A stretch of DNA of 64,000 nt from Muscardinus avellanarius. Taxonomy: Eukaryota; Chordata; Mammalia; Rodentia; Gliridae. Made by a program: the position numbers and the translations under genes. Location: positions 76,168,135-76,232,134 of the forward strand of contig OY726569.1 of assembly GCA_963383645.1 (NCBI GenBank). The letters are read 5' to 3'. How positions within the stretch are numbered: the stretch's first letter is position 1; every line of letters begins with the position of its first letter. Shown piece by piece: positions 45,875-57,639 of this stretch. Under the pieces are notes generated by a model. It searched no databases and had not been told where the DNA came from. It saw only the letters and a list, made by a program, of their open reading frames with translations.

Positions 45875-47127
45875 GTAGGTCTGAGTTGGCAGCAGAGCCC
45901 AGGACTTGAGGGCAGGGTTTGTGTACCCTGTGAACACTTCAGGGCGGGTAGGGGAATAGAGTGTTACGAAAAGCAGTAGACTGCACGCCATGCTGAAAGT
46001 TCCTCCCATGGAAAGCCTGGCTCAAGACATGGCTCTGAGTTTTCAGCATGTGGTAGTAGCAGCTAGAAAGAGTACCTGGGGCCATCGCAGGGTTTACTTC
46101 TCTAGATTTATAAAGTTGCTGCTACAGACAGAGCAGTCTGGTAAGAGCTATCTTAAGCATCTTGGACCAGTAGCCAAGAAACACTGGGCACTGGATGTTA
46201 AAGGATGCTCCACATCTCAGATTGTCAGATGTTTTTCTTTCATGTTCTGTGATGCTCGTATTTTCTCTGTCCCATTTGTACCCAGTTGCTATTCAAAACT
46301 CAAAAGTATTGTTTGAATCGTGAGGAGCCTGGACAGCTGAACTTGACTTTCGGGTTTTCCCTGGCTGCATCTGCATGTGCTGGGATCTGGCTTCGGATGC
46401 ATTGGTCCTGCTCATGGTGCTTTAGCAGTTTGGTCTCTAGCCCATTCCCAAAGGGAAAGCCTGGAGCTCCTGCTGCCAGCTCCTGCCAGGCCAGAAATGC
46501 TGAGAACATTTAATTTCTCCACCTCTGGGGACGTTCCTTGATGGAACAAATTTAATCAACTGTTTCTTTTTTCCTTTGAGCTTGCACATGTTATTTTTGC
46601 TGGTTTTTAAGAATCTGTTATTTATTTAGCCATTATTTTACAAGAATTTCTCATAAGCTTTGACAATTAATTCTTAGGCCTTCTAAAGCCAAGAAGTTTT
46701 TTACCCTATCTCCCCACCCCACAAATTACCAGTCCTGCACTTGAGCCCTCATCAATTTATGATTACTAGACAGTAGAATATAAACAGTTATGACGGATTA
46801 TTTGTGTCCTTTAAAAAGTAAGCTACAGTGACAACCTAAATATACTTCAGTTACAACCAGACTTTGCTGAGAATACTGTTTCCTAATACTGCTTATCCCT
46901 CAGATGGCCCAGAGAATTTAGTGCCTTGTCAAAATATAATGAAATCCCTAAGTGTAAAAGTTTAAGAAATACTTTTTTGGATGACTAGCTTTCCCAAAAC
47001 ACCAAAACAAATATATGCATAAATATGAAATTGTCCTGCAAGCATGTTCTGTCTTGATTAACCAGGTGCCACAAACCCTGTTAGCCTGTTCTGGTTTCTT
47101 CAAGTACATTGTCATTAACATTAAATA

Positions 47128-47194
47128 TATTCTTGGACGGAGGTTACAGAGCACTTGATTAGCATTCACGAAGCCCTGGCTTTGATACCCAGCA

Positions 47195-47237
<43 letters not shown>
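47128..47237 (+). mobile_element. Full-type ID element, sense, with (CA)n tail
   Basis: ggacggaggttacagagcac, ttgattagcattcacgaagcc, ctggctttgatacccagcac, then (CA)n to 47237. A monomeric tRNA-derived ID that keeps the central segment. Confidence 0.8.
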
Positions 47238-47240
<3 letters not shown>

Positions 47241-48783
47241 AAGATATAAGCGTTCTCTCAGCTAAGATTCAGAAGATCGCGGTGGCTCCAGGAGGCACTT
47301 GGCCTTTCCTCTGCGCTCCTCTGCTTGTTACCTCTTTGCTGTCCCTTGGTTTCTCAAAACAGGCTGTTACAAAATAGAGAAAATAACCAAGCTGTGAATT
47401 GTCAGCCTCAATTACACACAGTTAAGAGCCGTAGACACGAGCCTAAGGACTGTGTTCAAACAAGTGAAGCCCATAGACACTGTGACATCGCCTTGTATGC
47501 TCAGAGGCGTTTACTTTCTCTAGGCTCCCAGGTTTATATGGAAGGATGAACGATGGGAATAGGTTGTCATGTGATGGACAGAATGGGGCAGTGATATGGA
47601 CACTGAAATCACATGTAGTCAATACTAGAAAGATGGATAGAACCGTGATAAGAGGTAGTTGATGTAAAGTAATGGACTAAATTAGATTTATCTTCCCTAA
47701 TGTGTTGGTACAAATGACATTTATTAACTTGAGAAAAGAACCATTGTATGGATTAATCCATAAAGTCCTTAAAACAACGATGAGGTACTACTAATAATAA
47801 TAATGTTGTTGTTTTGTTTTGTTTTAAAGGAAATTGATACTCAGAAAGGTTAGTAACTTTCTGAGCTCATTGGGTAAGGTTAGGTCTAACTGCAGAGGCT
47901 AAACTTTTAACTGCTGTTCTGTGTGCAATACAAACTTTTGTCTTCTTACACACTAGTTTAAGCAGTGATGTGCTGGTTAATTGGCTTTCTTTGTTGTTGT
48001 TGTTTTTTAATCATACTTTTTAATTGGGTTTCTATTGGGAAAAAATCTTCACTTGTAGTAGTACCCATTCCAGTGATATAAATATCCCCACTCTGGCCAG
48101 CATCAGGACATCTCTGAAAGCAGAGTTGGGGTGAGTGGGGCAAGCCATGCCTGCAAACCAGCGCTGTCTGGCTCCGGGGCACACTGAGCCAAGAGCCGTG
48201 CTTGCCTCCTTCGTGAAGCCTTGTGCTGTCCTCATAGCCAGCCCTCAGCCAGCACACATTGCCAGGGTGCTGGGCCCCGACGTGGGGTGAAGGATTGGCA
48301 CTGCATAGACCTGCGACCACAGCCGTTTCCTAGCCTCTTGACTGTGGCTGCCATCAGAAGAGCCACTGTCAGATCCGCTGGGCAGGTGGGAAGCAGTGCA
48401 GGATGGCTTCAGAGCCTGGGAAGCCTGCTCCTCCTCTTTCCTTTAGGAAGGCTACAGAGGGAATGCTGAAGCATTAACACCTCGTTATAGTTTTCAACAA
48501 AATAAGATAATGCCCTTCTACTACTACTCCTCCACACTATACACTCCCACTGCTGTTTTCCTAGTAACTAATGACTGTTCTTTGACTAGTCACTGTCCTT
48601 CCTCTATCTTCATTCTTTTAAGGCAGCTCCAGAGAGGGGTGGCATAGGCCCCTGGAGGCTTCAGCCCAAAGATATCATCTTCTGGAGGACCCGAGGGGTC
48701 ACAGGCACTGCAAGACAGCTGTAATCCAAACCCCTGAGCTTGTGTGTTCACTAGCGAGCTGTTTTTAAAAATATATAAAAACC

Positions 48784-48885
48784 AGCTGGGCATGGTGGTG
48801 CACCCTTGTAATCCCCATGCTTGGGAGGCGGAGACAGGAGGATTGCACAGGTTCAAAGCCAGCCTTACTGGCTTAAGAGACCCTG

Positions 48886-48970
<85 letters not shown>

Positions 48971-49033
48971 GGTGTCTGGGAATGTAGCCCAGAGGTAGAA
49001 GGGTTTCCAGGAACCCCAGTACCAACAACAACA

Positions 49034-49036
<3 letters not shown>
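48784..49036 (+). mobile_element. Dimeric SINE (type II) with TA expansion
   Basis: agctgggcatggtggtgcac head and gtctgggaatgtagcccag tail half, with the A-rich joint replaced by a pure TA tract. Followed by (GT)n at 49037-49069. Confidence 0.93.
48890..48968. repeat. (TA)n microsatellite
   Basis: A pure TA tract of about 79 bp inside the SINE linker; self-complementary and likely unstable. Confidence 0.97.
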
Positions 49037-49070
<34 letters not shown>

Positions 49071-50688
49071 ATAAACAAAAAAAGATGGCTAAATAGCAAA
49101 TTTAAAATAGGGTACTTTTCTCTGTCCTTAGAAAATTAGCAGACCCCTCTATGAATTGCTTCCAAACTGCCTTTTTTTTTTTTTTAAGAGGAAAAGGGAC
49201 ACAGAGAGTAAAGCTGAATTTCTGAGCTCCCTACTCTGTGCTGGACAATTTTGAAGCCCCTAGGGCAGCTTGATTTCCATTAAAATGATAGGGAGGAGGC
49301 TCGAGTGTGCAGTAGCCATCTAAAGAGTGCCCGGGTCCACCGGAAGGACAGCGGATGAGAATCCTGCAGGACTTTGCAAAGGCCCTCTCCCACCTGCAGC
49401 CCATGACCATCAGTGTCTATAACCTCCAAGTATTCAAAAACATTCTTTTGACAAGGGAAAATACTTGGCTAACAGATTAAGCTGAGATATCCTCAATAGT
49501 ACTGCATGATCATAAGTGAGAAACCACCTTCGTTCTGCGAGGCCACTACCCTGCAGTTTTTAAAGAAAGCAATCAAGAGCCATTCAGGAGCTAAAAACAA
49601 ACAACTTATATAAAAGACCAAATTACCTTTTTTTTTCCTTTATGGTGCTGTGGGTTTGAGAATCAAATTACTTTTTAAATAAGAATAGGTCTAGAGGGTT
49701 TTTATTTTGTTTGTTTGGAAGGACAGACGCATACTGCTTTAGAGCTAGCAGGGCTATTAGAATTCAATGTGCTCAAATTTTATTTTTCAGATGGAGATCT
49801 TTGGGCATAGAGAAGCCACATGTTTTGCCCAACTGAAGTCACGTGGCTTCTGGAGACCAAGCTGTCTTCAAAGCCTAAGAATTTTCTGATTCAAGAGTTC
49901 AGTGTTGAGATTTCTGTTCAGTATACTGCACAGCCAGTTTTTCATATTTCATTGTGCCTAGGGAAAAAAAGAGAGTAGTGAGAAATAATGAAAAGAGAAA
50001 GAATAAAAAGGCTGAAAAGAAATAAGGTAGAGTGGCTTTTCAATTAATTCATGGTTTCAGTGAATCACTGAACTTAAATTTCTGCTGGCCACAGCTCTTC
50101 CGTTTTAGTTTATAAAAGTTGTTGACTTTTCCATTTTGGCATAGACTGGACCTTGTTTAAGATGCGAGTCTATGCAGCAGTCAGTGTAGGTGAAGAGTAT
50201 GTGGGAGCTGGAGTGACTACAGTAAGATTAGCCCACAGAGGGACTGATTCTGTGGGTTCAAAATCCCCCCCACCTCCTGAGTGTGTAAACTGAGGCAGGT
50301 TGGTCTCTCCAGGCCTCCTTACATTTCCTCATCTATGAAGTGAAAGTAAGGGCAGTGTCCACTAAAGGGAGTTGCTCTAATGTGGCTGGATTACTGCCCA
50401 GGCCGTTGTAAGTTACTTGTATTAGTACAGTCGCCATGCTTTCACAGTACATTTTACTTCTGATAATACGATGAAAATCCTTTCATGAACATGCATGCAT
50501 GACATTAAAAACCAGCTTTCTGTCTTTTTTATTCAGTGCACTGACCACTTCCATATATCATTCTTACATTTTGCAGAGATAACTAAGAGACCAGGAAGCC
50601 AGTGGGTGGCTACCCTTGCCATGAAAGGAAATCAGAAATGCTCAGTGGGAAACGCATATCAGATTTAGAAGAACATACAATATCTCGA

Positions 50689-50901
50689 TTTTTTTTTTTT
50701 TTTGCAGTACTGGAAATGGAACCCAGGGGCACTGTACCTCTTAACTACACCCCAGCCCTATATACTTTTAGTCTTTTTTTATTTTTGAAACAGGTCTCAC
50801 TGAGTTGTGAAGGGCTTCACTAAGTAGCTGAGGCTGTCCACACTCTTCGGTCTCTGCCTCCAGAATGCTGGGATTACAAGCCTGCGCCACCACGCCTGGC
50901 C
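50689..50901 (-). mobile_element. Dimeric SINE (type I), antisense
   Basis: T tail, cagtactggaaatggaaccc, cagaatgctgggattacaag. Possible imperfect target duplication atatctcg / atatctca. Confidence 0.9.
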
Positions 50902-50981
50902 AGATATCTCAACTTTTCAGTAGTGATTACATGTTAAAATGATTCCATGTTGGAAAAATGAGGCTAATAAAACACATTAGT

Positions 50982-51180
50982 GCCGGGTGTGGTGGCGCAC
51001 GCTTGTAATCCCTGCACTTGGGAGGCAGAGACAGGAGGATCGCGCAGGTTCATAGCCAGCCACGCACGCTGGCTTAGGAGACCCTATTTCCGAATAAAAA
51101 TGTAAAAATAGGTCTGGGAGTGTGGCCCGGAGGTAGAAGGGCTTCTAGGAACCCCAGTACCACCAAAAAAAAAAAAAAAA
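50982..51180 (+). mobile_element. Dimeric SINE (type II), sense
   Basis: gccgggtgtggtggcgcacg head; cttctaggaaccccagtacc; A tail. Target duplication aaaacacattagt / aaaacgcattagt (50969-50981, 51181-51193). Confidence 0.94.
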
Positions 51181-51704
51181 AAAACGCATTAGTAAATAAC
51201 TTTACCAATTTTGTTTTACTTTCCAACATGGCTCCTAGAAACTTAAATTACTTTTGTGGCCTGTGCTTGTAGCTCGCCTTCTGCTTGTCATGGATAGTGA
51301 TGTTTGGGACTCTATTACCTCTGAGGTGCCTCATGAAGGGCTGTGTCATAACTGCTCCATTAACTCCTCCTGTCCAAGTCTTCCTTCCTACCTATTTTCT
51401 GCCCCCTGTGATTCCTTTAAGAAAGGAAATTCTGTTTGTACTTAGTGATGAAATTCACACATACAATTTGAGTTATTGCCTGAATGGGAATAGAATATGT
51501 CAGTCAAGTTGATAAGTGATAGTAGTTCCCCTCGTCGTTTGGATAAAGAATGGAGAGTGGGTTCTCAACTCCTTGAGGTTTCAGTTGGGAGCACAAAATA
51601 GGACTAAAGCAATAAAACATTTGTGTATGCCATTAATTTCACTCGGGCTGATGCTTGGGGACAGCCTTGCCATGAGACAGTTTTTCCTTAAAAAAAAAAA
51701 AACA

Positions 51705-51902
51705 ATATCTAGACATGGTGGTACACACCTGTAATCCCAGTACTTGGGAGGCTGAAAGAGGATGGTTTCAGATTCAAGGACAGCCTCAGCAAGTAGCGAG
51801 ACTCCCATCATCCTAGCAAGACATTGTTTCAAAAGAAAAATAGGGCTGGGGTGTAGCTTGGAGGTGGGTAGCCCTGGGTTTGATTCCCAGTACCACCCAA
51901 AG
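51705..51902 (+). mobile_element. Dimeric SINE, sense
   Basis: ctagacatggtggtacacac head, cagtacttgggaggctgaaag, gggctggggtgtagcttgg, ttgattcccagtaccacc. The poly-A run just before it belongs to flanking sequence. Confidence 0.88.
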
Positions 51903-52479
51903 ATAGGTCAATAAAGTCTGATTTCAGGTCATGCTTTGTCCTAATCACAGTGCGCCTATAATTGGAAGTTTGTCCTTCCTGTTCCTAAGCTAAATTTGGC
52001 TCTTGGTTTGGATTTTAAGATTTCTTCCCAACTAAGTTTCTTGACTCTGTGATCCCGACAAATTAAAATAGTGCTACCTGTTTGATCCCTGGTTTGAATG
52101 TGCCGTGGGGAGTGTGCAAAGCTGACTGCCCGCTTTCTTCCAGGCTGCATGCTTAGGGGCCTGCCTCCCTCCCTGGCTCCCCTTCCCTCCTCAGGTCTCC
52201 TGCAGCTCTGCCCTATGCATCTTTTTGGTTTTTAGACACTCAACTCCACACCTAAGAGTGGGCAGTCAGGACTGAGTTAAGGAAAGCACAGTTGTAATGC
52301 TGCCTGGGGCTCTGGCTTTTAAGAGGAAAATAATTACAGGACCCAAAGATTGAAAGAGAGTTAGAAATAGAAGATAGCATTTTTGGATCCATTTTAAGCG
52401 TTAATGGGAATCAGTATGGTTCCACCAACAGGAAGAAGCACTATTAATTGTTTTTCTCTCTATGACTTCTCCCCAATAG

Positions 52480-52749
52480 GGGTTGCTCAGAAACCTACCG
52501 CATGCCAGTGATGGAGTACAAAATGAATGAAGGCGTTTCATACGAGTTCAAGTTTCCCTTCCGAAATAATAACAAATGGCAGCGGAATGCCAACAAGGGG
52601 CCTCATGCACCTCAAGTCCCGTCCCAGGTGCAGAGTCCCATGACCTCACGGCTAAATGCTGGCAAAGGAGACGGGAAGATGCCTCCTCCGGAAAGAGCCG
52701 CCAACATTCCTCGCAGCATCTCCAGTGACGGGCGCCCGCTAGAAAGGCG
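52480..52749 (+). CDS. SIPA1L1: SIPA1L1 exon: post-PDZ Ser/Pro-rich region
   Basis: A 270-nt exon entering and leaving in the same phase (G completes Arg; CG left over), so it is frame-neutral if skipped. It encodes [18 protein letters not shown], then [18 protein letters not shown], a basic, Pro/Gln/Ser-rich stretch ([17 protein letters not shown]), then [20 protein letters not shown] and RPLERR. This is the region between the PDZ domain and the serine-rich C-terminal half; the PRSIS segment looks like a phosphorylation-type site, by inference only. The first whole codon is Gly where I recall Ser in human. Acceptor ctccccaatag; donor GCG|gtgagt. The next exon of the family (expected to begin LSPGSD) is not in the window. 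Confidence 0.96.
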
Positions 52750-55311
52750 GTGAGTGCACTTTCAAGGGTTTGCTCAAAATCTCTTGCCCCATAAGCAACA
52801 GCTTTTACGCTTTCTCTATTCTGTGAGAGATCAGGAATTAAAGCCAAGATGCATGTAGAAGTGACTTGCAAACCATGGTTGCATTCCAAAGCCATAAGGG
52901 TAGGGACGGGTTCCAGCTGAGAAATTGGCCCTGTGCGATGGTGTTGACTTTATGTTTTGCTATGTAATCATCAACAGAAGTCATCATTATGTACTGACTG
53001 GCCATATGGGTTAGAATTTAGCAGACTCCTGGGGTGTCTATAGTATCATCTTTGACAGTCTTCGTTCTTTGGGGCAGGAGATACAGTAGGAGCAACAGAA
53101 AGAAAGTTTTTGGTTCAATATCTGTGTTTCTGGCACTTCATTAATTAAGAATTCTTAGAAATGAAAATGGGAATTAGCATAGCATATTTTGCTCTGCTCT
53201 GGAAGTACAATAAAATAGTGGGAGAGGGGATAAGAATGGGTTAGAACACACATCCCTGAGTTACATAAGCAGAAGGGAGAGGGACTGGCCATCCTGGAAT
53301 GTCGGGGCCAAGTTTTAGTGTTAAGTTAGAAGTCACAGTTGATTCCCTCAGAAAATGCTGTTTTTGCTTTCCCCAGGCACTTTTATCTGCAGTTAACTAT
53401 AGGATGTAGCATCTTGAAGTAGACTCAAGGCCTAAAATTAAACAAGATTAAGTACTTTTAAAAAATGTGAATAACAGCTATAAAATTTGAAACAATTGCT
53501 CTGTAAGCTTAGTTAGCTGGAATATGTACACTAAGAAAAGGGAGAGTTTATCTGAATCATGCAGCCAGCTGCTGCTTCCTGCTCTTCCGCCATCCTCTCC
53601 CGATACTTCTTGCCTTGATCACTTCTCAGGAAGTTCTGTGGAAACTCTTAGAGCTGGGGAGAAGTCTGTGTCCCAGGAACTGTGCTGCATAGAACAGTGA
53701 GTCCCCGAAGAGGCCAAACCGTGATCCTGACCCATCCCAGCAGCCAGGTTCCTTGAGCAAGCACAGGGTGCTAAGGAGAATGTCCCCAGATGTACACAGA
53801 TAGTCACTGGACCACCTCCAGAGCAGGAAGGCAGAATAAAACCACACCGTGAAGTCGTTTTTCTTAGTCTAGCTTTTCAGCTATTGCATGAAACATTGTC
53901 AGTTAATCATTTCAAAATATTAGGATACCATGTAGGTTTAATTTATAAACACATGCACACACACGCATAAACACATATATACAACTTGTCTTTAAAAAAT
54001 TCTTCATTTAATCCTGGAGACTTATTTAAAGAGCCTTGCTATTTATCTCAGTAAAAGATTTCTCACCCAAAGTAGCCTTGTTGCCATCTCGACTCCTCCT
54101 GCTTTCATATTTTGAGGAGCAAGAGCATCCAAGAGGTCTCTGAATTGATTCTTTGTTCTAAGCATTTCGGACTTGGCTCTTTCTGAGGTGTGTGTTTACC
54201 GTAACTCACGATTTGCCCCATGTTTCAAACGATGAACCCAGAAAGCCATTGTTTCAAGAAGGACCTCTTTTTCCCTGTCAGTGCTGTTTTCTTCCTCTGC
54301 AGAATGAACTAGAAGCTTTCACAAGTGAAATTGAGTCATTTCTTTTATGCACTAGTCCATATGATAAAATAGTGGAATGCATTTTGGTCCCGTGTTGAAT
54401 TTAATTTCTGCAACAGAAGATAAAAGCTGAACAGATGTTCAGCAAACTGACCTCCAGAAGTGAAAATAGGTTTTGTAGCTAATGGTCATCTCACGGCACA
54501 AGCAGCATTCAGGGCCAGGGAGCCCATGACTCTTTTTTTTTTTTTTTTTTTTCCAGTTGAGTTCCGTGATTCCTGCTGTGCGTGTATCTCTCTCGTTCAT
54601 CTTTTCTCCATCCAGAGGTGTCTCCACCCAGAGGAAAGCGCATCTCAGTGAGCGCTCAAAGACTTTGAAGTAGCCCTGTGACTCTGGGTGGCAGATGTGA
54701 GTGTGGCCAAATTGAGGCCACCATTGGTCTGCGATATTTAACCACTCACTACTCACTGTTTCTGAAACGTGTTAGTTTCGCGTGCCCTTTGAGCCCACCA
54801 GACAGGATTTAGAGCTTAGAGTGGGGTCTTAGAGATGACTTATAGAATCTCAGCCCTACATTTTTAGGTTATTAGGGTTGTTTGAGTCATCTTCATTTTG
54901 AAGCATCTGGTAATTAGATGGATAGGCTGCTTCTGTGAAAATTTAGACTTCAGTTTCCTACTTCTTCATTCCAGTTTTTAGTAATTCTTTTACAACTTTA
55001 AACTCAGGATATAAATAGAAGGAAGAGTTTGAGAAAGTGTTTTGCTCTTATGCCAGAAGTATTGGGCTTAGAGTAGACTCATGGCATTCATTGGAGGGAC
55101 TTCCTGAGTCCATGAATCCCCAGGTTCATAAAGTTCAATCCAGAGTATAATTTTCTATGGAATATAATAAAATATAACTGAAAAAATTTAAGTAGCCTTT
55201 TTATAGTCTTAAAAAAAAATACCTCACCTAAAATGTGGAGATGCGGCCCCTGGCTGGGGCATACTTTGTCTCTTTGATTCCCTGTAAGACATGCTTGCGC
55301 GTGCATTCTCA

Positions 55312-55312
<1 letters not shown>

Positions 55313-55400
<88 letters not shown>
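55313..55400. repeat. Compound (CT)n(CA)n microsatellite
   Basis: Pure CT (about 56 bp) followed by CA (about 31 bp). Low-complexity open frames on both strands come only from this tract. Confidence 0.97.
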
Positions 55401-55401
<1 letters not shown>

Positions 55402-56334
55402 AGTGCTGCCCTGCCATGGCTGGCTGCCATTTATATTTGTACCTGGGACATTTATGCAATATGATGTGGACATTTCAGATGAATACTGAATAGTGAAAAC
55501 AAAGCCACTGTTCTGCCATACTGTGAATCTTGCCTTATAGTTGGTCCATCTATCCCCCCCCCCAAGAAAGTCATGTTTAGCTATAGAGAAACCCACTGTA
55601 CTTAAGCTAAAGGCAACAGCTGTCTCAGGCCACCTGTGTTCAGCCATACTGCCTACCTGCTTCATTCACTTTGGCTGCATCCAGCACTATCCATTTTGGA
55701 TGAAAATGTTCATTTACTGCTTGTTCAAAGCAGTTTTTTTTTTTTTTTTTTCATGGCATGCAAAATTTCAGACCTAAAGTTCAGTAGAAACTGTTTTGTT
55801 TTTTAAACTTGTTGATTATTTTCTTTTAATAATAAGGCCAATATTTTTATGGCAATATGATGGTGTTTTGAGTTTTTACTAAGAAATTTTCAGTTGGACT
55901 TTGTCCTCTGTTTTTAAGAGAAACTAATACATCAGTACCAATGGCCCATTTGCCATCTAAATTTAATTCTGTTTGTTTGAATACAAGACATTTATAAAAG
56001 CTCCTCGGGTGGCCTTCTGGTTTCAGAATTTTATAGTACTTTTAACATAATTAACATTTATTCAACAGAAATAGGTAATGTGATATGATTGCTGTTTTGG
56101 CCTCAAGCTTATATAGAGTTTAAGGGTAGGATTGGAATAGAAATAACTGCCTATAGTACACTGACCTTGATACATTACTGTGCTTAAACATAATGTGGAT
56201 TAGTGATAAAGTCCTGATTTGTGTTAAAATCCCCAGAAAGTATAACCATTTTACTGTCTTGTGGTAAACTGCAGGAATCTTAGCATACAGAAGAATTTTC
56301 CTTTCTCCTTTTTCTTATTTTTTTACTATCTATT

Positions 56335-56536
56335 TTTTGTAGTACTGAGCATTGAACCCAAGAACATTCTAACTTCAAACTGTACTCCAGCCCTTTTTTA
56401 TTTTTTGTTCTGAAACAAAGTCTTGCTAGTTTGCTTAGAATCTTGCTAATTTGCTAAGACTGTTCTCAAACCTGTTATCCTCCCATTTCAGCCTCCCTAA
56501 TTCTGGAATTACAGGTGTGTGCCACCATGCTGGGCT
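56335..56536 (-). mobile_element. Old dimeric SINE, antisense
   Basis: gtactgagcattgaaccca, ctgtactccagccctttttt, internal duplication tcttgctagtttgc / tcttgctaatttgc, then gtgtgccaccatgctgggct. Confidence 0.85.
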
Positions 56537-56787
56537 TTTCCTTTTTTTTATTTAAATATTGGATGCTAGGTCTCATTGAACCATTGATACCTCAAACAAT
56601 GCCTACTGGCATGCCAACTATATGACTTGGCTTGAGGATCATAAATCATGGAACTTGAGAGCTTTCTGGGTTTGCTCCAGCTAGGTCCACATTGACATCC
56701 ATATTTTTTAATTTACTGGGTATTTTTCAGTATAGTTTATTTGATATCATTCTCTATCCCCTCTTTCTTCAGACTCTGTTTCCTTAT

Positions 56788-57140
56788 TGTTATGGTTTGG
56801 ATGAGTATCTCCCAAAGGCCCATTTGTAAAATCTTGGTTCCCAGAGTAGTGATAGCAGAGGGTGGGGTCTAGTGGGAGGTCCTTCTTTGACTGGGGCATG
56901 CCTTCAAAGGGAATCAGCTGTGGGACCTGCCTGTCCCTCCTGTCTTCCTTCTTTCTGGCCTGAGATGTGAGCACTGGCTCTGGCATGGGCTGCTGCCATG
57001 ATATGCCATGCTCACCCTCAAACCAGTGGAGCTACCTGACCTTGGACTTGAAACTCCAGAACTGTGAGTTAAACAGAACTTTTCTTCATAAGTAGCCTAT
57101 CTCAAGTATTACATTGCAGTAATGCAAAACTGAAAAATAC
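56788..57140 (+). mobile_element. MaLR-type solo LTR, sense
   Basis: Starts tgttatggtttggatgagta, then tctcccaaaggcccatttgt, ggtggggtctagtgggagg, gcatgccttcaaagggaat, tgctgccatgatatgccatg, and ends with taagtagcctatctcaagt ... aatgcaaaactgaaaaatac. This is the order of MLT1/MST-type LTRs. Non-coding; the minus-strand open frame across it is incidental. Confidence 0.82.
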
Positions 57141-57639
57141 ACTTCCAAAATTTATTTCAGTTATTTTGTGTCTTCAGCTATTTGTATGTGTCTCATCACC
57201 CTGAAATCTTACATTATCTGTGATTCTTTTCTGTTTTCTTTGAATATCTCACTGTATAGTATCTTGGTCACCTGCTTCAGTGACCTCGGCCACCTTTAGT
57301 CTCTTTTTTTGTCTTGGCCTCTTTTCACTGTTTGCTATAGACCAGCTCAGTCGGCACTGAATCTGCTTGGGACCAGCGATCCTGGAAGGTGGGCAAAAGG
57401 CGTCAGCTGTCTCCTGCAGAGGCTTCTCTGCAGCGATTTTTCTCTTTTTATGAAATAAACTCCTTCAAGTTTCTGTTTAAGACGCTAAAAGCGGAGATTC
57501 CTCTCCGGGAAAAATCTGAAATGACTGACACGGACAATTGCCTCCTTCTCATGCATCTGACGGGTTTATTTCCAAAAACCAGCAAATTTGTAATTTTTCC
57601 CCAATGCTTCCCTAGTGGAAAAGTGTAAACACCAAAAAA

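Larger units (their letters stand above)
45875..52479 (+). other. SIPA1L1: Intron after the PDZ exon
   Basis: A 6,605-bp GT-AG intron (donor gtaggt, acceptor ctccccaatag). Holds a full-length sense ID plus (CA)n at 47128-47237, a SINE carrying a 79-bp TA tract (48784-49036), SINEs at 50689 (-), 50982 (+) and 51705 (+). I recognise no repeat in 45875-47127, 47240-48783, 49070-50688, 51194-51704 or 51903-52479. Confidence 0.9.

Noticed and set aside
48744..49096. Open frames with long Ile-Tyr and Cys-Val runs
   Set aside because: They are translations of the (TA)n and (GT)n microsatellites. The same holds for Ser-Leu and His-Thr runs at 55224-55665 and similar low-complexity frames at 4726, 12494, 13822 and 46948.
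57379..57420. gtcagctgtctcctgcagagg considered as the next SIPA1L1 exon (expected LSPGSD...)
   Set aside because: Only the first few bases resemble it; the following translation does not continue as the Ser-rich region and no donor follows.
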